DNA of 64,000 bases from Cubamyces lactineus. Taxonomy: Eukaryota; Basidiomycota; Agaricomycetes; Polyporales; Polyporaceae. The notes beneath the pieces are model-generated. The model was not told where the DNA came from. It did no database searches and saw only the letters and a list, made by a program, of their open reading frames with translations. Positions 27,976-38,675 of the stretch are shown piece after piece. The position numbers and the translations under genes are program-made. The stretch spans positions 806,001 through 870,000 of the forward strand of contig JACDTU010000006.1 of NCBI GenBank assembly GCA_022376465.1, given 5' to 3'. Each line of letters starts with the position of its first letter. Positions within the stretch are counted from its first letter, which is position 1.

Positions 27976-28226
27976 GGCCGTTTTCACAACGATAAGCCCT
28001 TTTTAAAACCATCATACATGGGCGTTTGACTCTCAGATGGAGTCCGGAATGGGCGCTGTGATAGTGAGGATGGCGGCACCTGTCGGCCACCATGAACGCC
28101 CGGCCAAGAAGGTCCGCCAGACCTTACCCGATGCTCGCGCCCTGTCTGACATCAAAGAAAACCGTCGCTGCTACAACTCGCTGTATGAGATGGATTTTAA
28201 AAAGGGCCTAACGTTCTGAAAACGGC
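27976..28226. mobile_element. Short inverted-repeat (MITE/hairpin-like) element in the PEX1 3' flank
   Basis: The left arm at 27976-28020 and the reverse complement of 28181-28226 align closely. The first 32 positions, starting GCCGTTTTCA and ending CCCTTTTTAAAA, differ at only 3 sites; the alignment continues with small gaps through CCATC and CATACA. The arms enclose about 160 bp, giving an element of roughly 250 bp starting 16 bp after the PEX1 stop. This is the form of a miniature inverted-repeat transposable element. No target-site duplication is obvious. It could instead act as a hairpin in the PEX1 3' untranslated region. A 60-codon open frame inside is not convincing as a gene. Confidence 0.7.
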
Positions 28227-28244
28227 TCTAAGGCCTACTGTCTA

Positions 28245-31200
28245 TTGTACATGGGGCCTATTCTCACCCATTCGCTGGTCACGGTGCGCCACTCTATATC
28301 ATACCACAATGGTCCTATCGCACTCCCCACTAATCGATGCCCAAACTCGGTTTCTAACCTCGCTATCTGGACTTCTTCTCAACCCCCGCTGACTATTTCT
28401 CCGAGAGGGCATGCTGCCGATATTGGTACTCTTCATCTTGCAAACCTCTCTTTGGAGAATTCATCGCCGGGTGCCGCCAGAGTATCAGATTGCAAAGTCC
28501 CAGTGGATCATCTACTCGACTCTGCACTCGTGTTACTGCAGCAATGGCCCAATCTATCCCGTTATGACTACGACTGCAATGCACTCAGCGTTGAAGCCGA
28601 GCAGTTCCCATGGATCTCAATTTTTGCGGCATTATTGGAGTCACAGTCACGTTCACGTTCAAAGGACCAAATTCTGATATATGCTTATACCTCTGAGTCG
28701 GCTCACGAACAGTCAATTCGCTCATCAACGAGCCCTTCAGGACCAATTCCGCGTATGTCAAGCCCGGCCTGCTATGCCCAAACAAGCCTCAGGGATACCA
28801 GGCTGACTCCGAGTCGGCTATTGGCTTAGCACGATTACTAGTGCTCCTGCCAGCACCGCCAGATGCTGACGGCCCGAGTATTGGTACGTGGCGCAAACGA
28901 GATAGAGTCGAACGGATTCAAACATATTGCGCAGAGTTGGAGCGATTGAGGCGGTCAATTTCCACAGGTAACAGCGAACAGCCCTCTTCTCATTCATCTC
29001 GGGAATTCGAGCCGCATGACGGCAGGGGGCCCAGAACACACAGCACGGCAGCACGGCGGAATACTTCGCGCCACGAGCATCCTGCAGCTGAAACTCGATA
29101 TAGGTCTGAGGGCCTGGGGAGCGAGACTTCAACGACTAGCTCGGACTCAAGTGGCAACTCTGAGCCCGGACTCGGGGACTGTACCTCAGAAAGCCAGGCT
29201 GAGATTGAGACGGAGTATCCGCCATCATTGGACTCGAGCACTGACAACCTCGGTACATGTCTCTACGTATGATGCTATGCGATGTTCCACTCACAAGGTC
29301 CATTTTATAGATCCTGACAGTGCATCTAGGGTTGCTACTCCACTGCCTGAATATGGCACACTTTACGACAGTCTTCCTCCTGCCGTCATCCAGCAACACA
29401 TTTTCCCGGCGCCGTTCTATCCCGTCCCTCTATCACCCGTTATCTGCATCGCAGATGAAGATAATATCTGCCCTCTGATGCTTTCGATCCTGTCTCAACG
29501 GCAGGTACTACACCCCGGCGATGCCACGCCCGTGATTGGTATTGTGTACATGGCGGGTATTCAGCTATGTCAAGTGGTCGTTAGGCGTGGGGAGCTGACA
29601 GACTCAAATCAAGTAAGTGCCCATGTTATACGAACGAACGGTGTGAATAGCTGACACGTTCACGTCAGATACAATATCAACTTGCGACAGCGACGGACCC
29701 AGATGCTGGCGTAGGCTCTGGGGTGTTCAGATTGCAACAGGCATCAGAGTTGTATGCCTTCGCTCGCTTTCTTTTGGGTACGGCGAGCGAGGGTACCCAG
29801 CTCATCAACGTATGCTCTACTGGATCTGATTCCGAGACTGACACCGCCCGCGTGTGGAGGGACGATCGGGCCGCAATCTTCATGCCAGACGATCATAGCC
29901 AAATCTGCGGCGACAGAGAGAACAAATGGCAATTGGATCGATGGCTTCGCGAGGCTACGGGCCCGAGGTAATGCAGACGCAACGCCACATACAGATATGT
30001 ATAGGCACTGACATCTGGTCTCAATGGCTCGCTTAGGGCTCTGACAGATGATATGAGCACCGTAAGGGAGACGAAACCCCAACAATGTTCAATCCCAGGC
30101 TCGAGGCTTAGGTCGCTATACGTTTCCAACAGTGACTATGAAAGTCGGTCAGGCAGAGCGACTGCACCTCTTTCACAGTGAGTATGCTGCAAACTCTCTG
30201 TTCATGACCGTAATCAAACTGACGGGAAGCTCGAGCAGGGAACCAGATAGGCTTCTCGGATCGACTATATTAGACCCGCTCGACTTCGAATACCCAGGCA
30301 TTGCGGAGTGGTCGTTTGACCATCTGGTCTTGACGATATGCTTCGCCCCGAGTTCTGCTAGCCTGGATCATCACAAGCTCGCTTTCGACAGCATGTCAGC
30401 AATGCTTTTCCCCTATCTGGATATCTCAATCGAGGTACGCGGCCTTCAGGATTCAGATGAGCCGTTTAGCAAAGATACTAGAGCGAATCTCCTCTCACAG
30501 ACGTGCCGTGCCGCATCCGAACCTACGCTATCTCGATGGCATGCAGCGTCTCTGAAGCCGCACGCGTGTAATGCACTCAACGAAATCGTTGTCGAAGCCT
30601 TGTCAATAGTTATTTCGAAGTCCTTCGCTGAAGACTGCATCCATATGACGGCACCAGCCTCCTACGGTCCGTGGATGAAGGCGATGGACTGGTTCTCTGC
30701 CCGATGGAGGTGCAAAGCGTCTACCCGTTGTCTACCATCTTTCATTCATTGGCAAGCCTGCGTTATTCATGTACGCAACAACGAGCAATTATGCTGACCA
30801 AACAAGTAGGCCTTCTGTCAGAATGCATCACGCGCGCTGTGTCGCCTACGAAAGGCATCTAGATGCTCTCGAAGCAAGCCAGCGACTCATCGAGGTACGT
30901 ACGACTGACTACCAATACTGTTGGCGCAGCTCTACATATGGTGTGCTCTTTCATCCTCTCAGAGCCCCGAACTGCGAACCTCAATCAAGCACTCTTGGCC
31001 ATTCATGCGCCTACAATTCTTGTGTAACAGCGAATCTAGGAATCACCTGCTAGCATCCTTAGCTATCTGCGGGGACGGCGCACTATCCGAAGAGCACATG
31101 TCAAACCTATCCAGATTTCACGAGTTAACGGCAGCAGCGAAGAACGCGTCCAACATGTTCTCTGCGGTATCAGATCTCAAGAAAGACATCAAGTTCGACG

Positions 31201-32152
31201 ATCACGAAGACATCCTCCGGCATGGTCATCTTGTGGCGCAACAGATAAAACGTCGCCTTCCCAAGTACCCGCTGTGGGGCGACGGCTACGGGATGGTCTC
31301 TGCCGCTGTCAACGCGCTGTTCACGGACGAGCAGTTGCTCAACGTCCTCGACACCGCCATGATTGCAGACATACAAAACACGCTCCAATTCACGGTGCCG
31401 CGTGGAGAGACCCGTTCTACTCAGGAGCAGGATCCGGAGCATGCTGCGGACGCCCTACACCTCCCCATCTTGCTCATAAACTATCAAGACTACGGTATAA
31501 CGCTGGAAGATTCAACGCGCAACCACATGCGCCTCGGCTGCGCCAGCGCCGCCTATTACCTCTCCTTCCTCGGCATCACCGACTTCCCTGTATACGGGCT
31601 GTCCATCTGTGGCCCCTACGGCACCCTGAGCATGGCGTGGTACTCCTCGACGGACGAGGTACGCAGACGGACCGCTATAAATCTCAATCGTACTAGTACC
31701 AATACTCATCATTCCTTTGCCAGTGCTGCTACAACGTCGACGGAAACACGATTCACTACCGGTTCGACCTCACGCACGAGAACGACGTCCGGCGGTACAT
31801 CGCCTTCCTCTCCAAGATCGAGGAGCTCGGGCGCGAGCTGCTGGAGCGCTTCGAAGCTGCCAGGCCCGCGCTGCTCGAGCGGATGAAGACCGAAAAAGGC
31901 CGGGCATCGCTCCGCTGGACGGCCCAGTCGCAGCTCGAAGACCACGGCCTCGAGCCGGAACAGCTCGCAGAGGAGAAGCCGAGGGACGTGATGGAGGCGT
32001 TGGCCGAGTATACCGCGAACGCGACCGAGGGTCAGGACAGCGCCGGACGCGATGAGGACTCGGAACGATCGTCAAGCCCGCTGTCGTTCTCTGTTGAATC
32101 ATCATCGGGCTACGGCGATAGTCTGGCACGAACACCGCTATTTCGGCTGTAG
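28245..32152 (+). CDS. Large uncharacterised basidiomycete protein (possible frameshift)
   Basis: A multi-exon gene of unknown function. Readable blocks, in order: VDHLLDSALVLLQQWPNLSR, EQFPWISIFAALLES; NSAYVKPGLLCPNKPQG, ESAIGLARLLVLLPAPPD, IQTYCAELERLRRSI; a Ser/Glu-rich linker; LPEYGTLYDSLPPAVIQQHI; VIGIVYMAGIQLCQVVVRRG; FRLQQASELYAFARFLLG; DPLDFEYPGIAEWSFDHLVL; IKHSWPFMRLQFLC; DHEDILRHGHLVAQQIKR; DALHLPILLINYQDYGITLE; and the C-terminal DGNTIHYRFDLTHENDVRRY with an acidic tail ending ARTPLFRL (stop at 32152). Introns such as the one ending before 29312 keep the frame. Between the first two groups (about 28700-28740) the reading frame shifts by one base without a plausible intron, so this copy may be damaged or the base call wrong. 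No catalytic motif, signal peptide or membrane helix was seen. The family resembles other large unnamed mushroom proteins. Confidence 0.6.
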
Positions 32153-34033
32153 GCCCCGGAATGGAGGCTTGGAGGTTGATCCGAGCCCTGATCTCGATGT
32201 ATATACCGTCTCCCTTGAACGAGTTGGAATGATGCATGGTCTTACATGCCACTTGGGCGGCCCCGCGAGTTTCACCACAAGGTCGGATCCGCGCCCATAG
32301 CTTGTACACGGACTAAACGGGTCCTTGAGGTGGACGCGAGGAATCTGACCTATGTGGATCCTCGGAGGTGTCCCGAAGGAAGTCGAAGTTGGGGAGCCCT
32401 AAGGAATGCGAAGGTGGCCAGTCCTCATGGTAGTCGTGAGGTAGCGCCCCAGGGTAGCCTCAAGACACTTCAGTTTTGCGTGAGAGCGCTTGGGCACCAT
32501 ATCAACCTCCCGGGACCAATCAGATTGCCGCATATAGTACTGTTCAGGACGCCCCGTTTTGGTAGAAAAACGACATAGTGATGTATTAAAAGAAAACTAC
32601 GACATGGAAACTAGCATAGCGGGTGGTCATAGACCATCTCGGCTTGAACCCTCCGCGCTTCACCTTGATTTTCACGAAGATCCCACCTCAGAATTACCCC
32701 ACCTCAAGAAATATCATTGCTACCTCAACGTAGCCCTAAGAGAAACACTGTGAAACCTCCCGAGGCTAAATTCCTCCAGAATTAACGAGACCTCATCCTG
32801 GCCGTGTAGTCCAGTTTGGAGTTGGGACACCACGGTGAGAATACTTCCCGCACGCGTACTACGCACGCACAGTCGCGAGTCTAGCCAGGGTTGAGCCTTA
32901 AAAAAGCTCCCGCCGCGGCTGCGACGTACTCTATCCCAGTGTTCAGCGCCAGCAGCAGCCTTGACACCATCCGAGTCCCGCTGCAACGCCAGAATGGGCT
33001 CAAAATCCGAGTATCTCGACGTGCCTGAGTTACCAGCGGGACGCGAGACGCAGCGGTCCGTGTGGATCTGCACGAGCGGTGACACCGATCTCGGCAGCGC
33101 TGCCCATCTTCCAGTAGCGGATGTACAATAACTGCGGCCTTAGCTAGCACTTGTGCTCCGTTCCGATTCCTTCTTTCTTCCTCTCCATGCACATGTACAT
33201 GCAAGCCGTATATACGTATGTATATCCACTGAGTGAACGGATGTATGTATGTATGTATGTATATATATCCTGCACGATTTAATTCTACACTGTACGTACG
33301 TGAAAAGAATGGTGACGACGATGGATGATAATGATGAGGGTGATATTGATAGTGGCGAGAAGGGGGATGCATGTTGATCTCGTTGAGGTTGTGGTTGTGG
33401 TTGTTGAGGATGAGGGAGATGGAGATAGAGAATGTGTACACACAAGAGAGACGAGAAAAAAAGAAAGAAGACGCATAATAAGACATATGGCACAAGAAAA
33501 AGGACGAGCACTGAGCAAGAGCTTGACATAAAACGATAAGGAGATAGTGAGGCCAAAACTCAGTCCGTCGAGTGAGAAAGTGAGAACGCGGGCGGAGGAC
33601 CGGTTGCTACGCGCCGATGGGGGCTATCGGGATGGAGCAGATCCAACCGCGGAGGATGTAAGATAAGAGCGAGTGCCCACTTCGCGCTCGCACCGAACGC
33701 CGAACGCCGAACGGCGGCGGAGCAGTCTGAGAGTGGGAGATGGGAGGAAGTGTGTGTCGAAGGTCCGCGCGGTGCACGCCAATGCACCGCAGACCATTGG
33801 ACGAGGACGAGAACGGGATCGATGGGTGTCGCCGGGTGGGAACGCGTAGTATACGTTATACGCAAAAAAAATACGCAAGAAGCGCGGACAGAACGAGGGT
33901 AAGACGCGGAGACCAGGCCCAGGCGTACCCGCGCGCGCTCCCTCAGCCAATGCGCTATTCACTATTCGAAGCGAGAGGCCATCGCCGAGGAATCAAGCGC
34001 GGATCCCAATGCTCCGGGACGAACGGGAGAAGT
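32153..34033. other. Intergenic with microsatellite
   Basis: No gene recognised on either strand. The stretch separates two convergent genes, so it holds their 3' flanks. It carries an (ATGT)n/(AT)n microsatellite at 33241-33268, GA/GT-rich tracts at 33340-33430, and a short CGAACGC repeat near 33695-33715. Minus-strand open frames here are rich in low-complexity residues and look spurious. Confidence 0.5.
33241..33268. repeat. Microsatellite (ATGT)5 followed by (AT)4
   Basis: Five perfect ATGT units are followed directly by four AT units. Confidence 0.95.
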
Positions 34034-36295
34034 CTATTGCACGGGCGAGATGACAGCGACGAGCACCGAAATATCTGCGCGCGAAACGAAAGAAACCGTC
34101 AGCGCCTGATACGATACCAACGACACCAACGGACCAGTCAAACTGCCGACCTGCCGACCAAGGGGTCATGGACAACGACATGCGACGTCCGATGACCAAT
34201 GGCCAGCGTCGACAGGCAACCGGTTGAAGACTGGCCAAGAATGCGTTACTCACCGTCCGGTTTCCCACCCTCGAACAGCCGCCCCTGCTCACGCGCCCTC
34301 CGTGCAAACGGCACCTCCACATCGACCTGCACGCCCTTCGGCTTCTCCGCCTGCCCGTGTGCTTGTGCCGACTGCTGATCTTGCGCTTGAGTTTGCGCCT
34401 GTGTGGAGGCGTGCTTCGACGACCCCCGCGCACCACGCGTCTCCGACACGCGCTTCGCGCGCGAACACAACGCCTCGCTAAGCATGCCCGCGAGGGTACT
34501 CCTCCTAAACGCCGACGTCGAAGCCGGCATCGGCGACGGCGCTGTCGACTGAGCACTAGCGTCCGCGCTCTCCGCAGGCGGGCACGGACTGATGAACGAC
34601 CTCCTAAACCGAACGACCTCGTCCAGAATATCCGCGTCCCACAGGTTATCGCTCAGCCCGTCTGACGCGAGGATCAGGATATCGTCCTCCTGCACCGGCA
34701 CCGTGAACACCCTTGCGTCGTGCGGCTTTGTCGACGACGCGGGGCCAAGCTGCACCGGGGTGTTGAACTGCCACGATTGGTCAATACAACAATCCAGAAT
34801 AGCACGCAGACGTAGGACTTACGTTCCACCACATCTCCTCCGTCCGCCACACGATCTCCTCTCCCCGAATAAGCATGCCCATGCAGTCGCCCAAGTGTGC
34901 AATCCGGATGACTGCGCCGCCTGCGCCGGAACTCGCCCGCGCCTCGTCCTGGTGGTGTGGATGACGTTTGGCAGACACCGGTTTCGGATCGAAGAGCGCT
35001 GCGTCTCCAAAAGACTTGACCGAGCGTGGCGACGGATGTTCCAGGATCGCAACCAGAGCGGTCGATGAGCCTTCGAACAAAGGAACGACTTCAGGGGCCG
35101 CCTCCGTTGATGTTGGTTGGGTATCACATGGATGCGGTGATGAGGCTGCTGAGGACGGTGTAGGTGAAGACGTCGCAATGGACTCGGGGTTAGAGTCCTG
35201 CGGCGATGGTGAGCGTGACCTGCTCGATGGCGAGCTCTGGTCCGCACGGCGGACGTGAGACCGTAGGGTCTTCTCGTACGCTTTTTCCAAAATCATGAGT
35301 ACATCCAAGCCTTCCTCCAACTCCTCTAGCGAGTCTTCGAGTTCGGCAAAGATGTCGTCCTCGCTCTCCGAGTACAAATCGAGGCCATTGAAGCTACAAC
35401 GGCGTGAGAGGTCGCCCATGCGGGCAGGGCGAGCAACACACCTCGATTCAAGCTGTTCGCTCGCGGCGTCGACTTCTTCCGAACAGAAGTGCATGAGCCG
35501 CCTGGCAAAGAGTGCACTGGGCGATGGGTCTGACGAATTGGCTGTAAATGCCGCGCAGTCAATCTTAGGACTATGATGAACGGTTCGCATGTCAATCTGC
35601 CTACCTGTACGGCGTAATCGTGACCATCCGCCCACGCCATCTGCAACGCCCATTGCATTCTCTCTCACGAAATAAGCGTCTTCGCCGACCTGTACGGCAC
35701 GGCCGAGCTCCTCGTGGAGAGGTTCCGACCGAACGTCGCCTGGCGGAAATCGCCCGTGCCCGTCTCGGCCGGCAACATACTGTCCTCTCGAACGCTTCGG
35801 GATGCCGTACGCCCCGACGTCGAGCTGGTAACGCGTCCGTTGACGCTTTTTGCGATGGTCCGGAGCGGGAGTTTCCGCGGACTTTGCGGAGCAAACGAAA
35901 AGCGGTGATAGAGATTGGTATGGGAGAAAAGGGTTGCACGGAGAGAGAGGAAGGTGGGAAGAGGCGTCGGACTGACCGAGGGTGAGAGCTATCGGGTATG
36001 GGAGGTGGGAGGACTGCCCCTGAGAGGAAGGGTGATTGGTATGGCCCTCGATCTCACCGCGGACCTCGGCCGCGAGACGGGTGCCGACGATAACATTGGA
36101 GTTGCCGCGGGTGCTAGGTGGTGGTGGGGGCGGGGGTGGGCCATCGAGGAAGGACAGATGGGTCGCAGTGTAGAGGGAGCGGGAGGAGGAGGCGGAATTG
36201 GAGCGCACGCGAGGAAGCTGCGAGGATGAGGCGGAGGAGGCAACGGCAGCCGGACGGGGGAGGACGGTGTAGAACCGCTTGTGTATGGGTTTCAT
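34034..36295 (-). CDS. PP2C-type (PPM) protein phosphatase, Ptc7 family
   Basis: Mn/Mg-dependent Ser/Thr phosphatase. In yeast, Ptc7 acts in mitochondria (activating coenzyme Q synthesis through Coq7) and in the nuclear envelope. The start MKPIHKRFYTVLPRPAAVAS is basic and acid-free, compatible with mitochondrial import. PP2C motifs: VGEDAYFVRENAMGVADGVGGW with the metal Asp residues, FARRLMHFCSEE, GSSTALVAILEH, IAHLGDCMGMLIRG, LILASDGLSDNLWDADILDEV and, in the last exon, DDISVLVAVISPVQ. The metal-binding DGVGG, DG and DD positions are present. Compared with yeast Ptc7 it has a long acidic/Ser-rich insert (SEDDIFAELEDSLEELEEG, then SSPSSRSRSPSPQDS) and a Gln/Ala-rich insert near the C-terminus. 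The last exon, 34034-34074, follows a 179-nt intron that restores the final motif. Upstream of the start the minus strand is strongly pyrimidine-rich (36353-36395), a common fungal promoter feature. Confidence 0.88.
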
Positions 36296-38675
36296 AGTTG
36301 CCGTCTAGGTCGTCCTCGAGGGCCAGGTAGCTGAGGGAGACGACGAGGACGAGTGGAAGGAAGTGGAGAGGGAGGAGGAGGAGGAGGCGAAGGTGATCGA
36401 GCAAAGGCAAGCAGCCAATTCGCGTTTTCCTCTTTCTCGCCCTGCCCCGCATTCCCCAGGAACCGTCCCAGTCCCGACTCTAGCCGACCGTCCACGTGAC
36501 TTAGACGCCCATATATTCGGGCTGAAAGGGCATGTGAAAGTGCCGTCTCTCGCGCAGACCGCGTTCCTCCAGCTGCTCATGGCTTCGCTTCCAACGCCTA
36601 CACGCTCGTGCACGGAGCTCGAGAGGACATTGTAGCGGCAGCCTCGGACTATCGCCGCATTAGCTACCATTCCCAGATTCGACGATCGCAGAGCGGACTT
36701 CATTACCGCAAGGGGGACGGCGTCCACTTCGGGATTTCCCAACGCCCCCGCTCCTATCCGCCACCATAGCACGCTCTCTCCTCATCCTCTGTACGTACGT
36801 CTTTTCCTCCCCATTTCCAGCACACAATCGCGCTCGCGCCGTGTGTCCGTATGACCTCCAGGACGCGCCGCAAATGTGCTGCAAGTGATCTCATGTCTCT
36901 GCGACCCGACGTCATCCCACCATCCACGTTCAGATAAACCTCGCCCCCGCGAGCCCAGACCGCGCTCCGACTTGCCAGCTTCGGTATGGCACGCCTCCGA
37001 TTGATGGGCCAGCCCGCTCTCCTCAGCCACCCCCGCACCAGCCTCCAAACTATATCGGCCAGACCCCCGCGTAGCTTTCATCCCATTCATTTCCTGCGCA
37101 TAATGCCATCGTTGCTCGCGAGCCAAAACACAGCCGCAGAAAACGACAACGGCATCCCTCTCCGACGGTCCGTCACCGGAACCCTGCGCAATTAAGCATG
37201 CATGGACTGCGGCAGGGAACGACATGGGGCAAGCGCGGCGTTTCGCGCTCATATCGCTACTGACTTGGCAATACCTCACATGTCGCACCAGTACCGCTCG
37301 CGACAATCGAGAAAAAGCTCGACTTCCCAGCGCGCGCAGGCCTCTCCGTTCCCAAGCTCATAAGCTAGACCGAGCCCACGACAAGCGCGACTAACACTTT
37401 CCGAATACCGACAGGGCCTCGACAAGCGCCACCACGATCTATCATGTCAGTTGGTACGACGTCCAGAACCATGTGCACCGCACACCGTACACGCATTCCG
37501 ATCCTAAGGCTTCGCACACACGCTTCGACAGGTCAGTTGGACGGCTGCAGGTACTTTCCTACGCTCAGCACTTAGTACTAAGTATACCCAACGGCGACTT
37601 GAGCTACCCTAAACACGTCTTCAGGCGCACACCGTCCAACGCCGACGCTGATACCCACTCCTCCCTCCGAGTCTCCTAGTCCTACTCAATATTTGCATCT
37701 TCGTCCACCCACCCGCGCCGGCGGCATCGAGTGCTTCCGATACCTAACCCTCCCAGCCCGACCCCTCGCTAGTCGCGAACCTCCTCGCCGATTGGCAGCT
37801 TCATTCGACTTCCCCCGGTCGAGCACGGCATCGCTGGACATCCACAACATCCCCGTACCCAAACCCAAGCCTCAAGCTCATCTTCTGGTATCACGCACGC
37901 GCTCGATCACGCCCGTGAACCCCATGGCCATCCCGCACACTTCTCACAAGCGAATCGTCACAGTTGAGGCTACGTACTCAACTGAAGTCGGAATCCCTCA
38001 TCGAATAACGCTCAAATCGAGTGTTATCGAAGGCTCGAAGCGCGTCTTCGGGAAGGACAGAACCAAGACGCGCGCCAGAGTGTCCATTCATACGCCCTTT
38101 CGCGTACACAGAACCCGCACAGCGCCGTCATAACCTATAACGTATAGCCTATAGCCAGCTGCCCACTCGATGCGGTGAGGTGAATCCCGGTCCACGAAGT
38201 ACGATTGGTCATGGTCAGTACTGACTGGCGCTACAAACCGCGCTCCCACCGCGTGCGCTTCGAGTCCTCTCTTCCCTCCCTCTCTCCTTTCTCATCCCGG
38301 CCAGCTGCGTGCAACTTATGCACATCGCAGTACGCGATCGTCCGCACAGATGGGCCCGCCCTTCCGCCTCCGCGTCCACCTCAACGAAAGCGCTCGACGA
38401 CTCGACGGGCAGTGTACTGCGGTGTAACGTGCATCGCCGGGGCAAGAACTTAAAGCTTGAAGGCGCGTCAAGTCGAACGCGGCTAAGCACGCTCGAGGAA
38501 CTTCAAGCAATCGATATAGTAGGCGGCACTGTGCCCGAAGCAATATAAGCTGTCAAGCCTTCGAATACATACTACGTAGGACGTACCACTCTGTGTAGTT
38601 GTCATCGGAATCTACCTCATTCCAACACCGATATTGCATAGAGGGACAGTGAGAGGTCGACCTGAGAGTCCTGGC
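36296..38675. other. Intergenic region upstream of the PP2C gene
   Basis: About 2.4 kb without a recognisable gene. The left end is the promoter of the PP2C gene, with a purine-rich plus strand at about 36353-36395. A 146-codon open frame at 37693-38133 (+) has no family features, no signal peptide and no clear splice sites; a 174-codon frame at 36782-37306 (-) is Cys/Arg-rich and looks accidental. Confidence 0.4.

Noticed and set aside
28037..28219. 60-codon frame inside the inverted-repeat element at 28 kb
   Set aside because: It starts and ends within the element and runs into its right arm; no resemblance to a protein.
27960..28240. Simple transcription terminator hairpin
   Set aside because: The arms are 160 bp apart and imperfect along 45 bp, more like a transposon end pair; fungal Pol II genes do not use such terminators.
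36782..37306. 174-codon minus-strand frame upstream of the PP2C gene
   Set aside because: Cys/Arg/Gly-rich without any structure, lies in the presumed promoter region, no splice signals that extend it.
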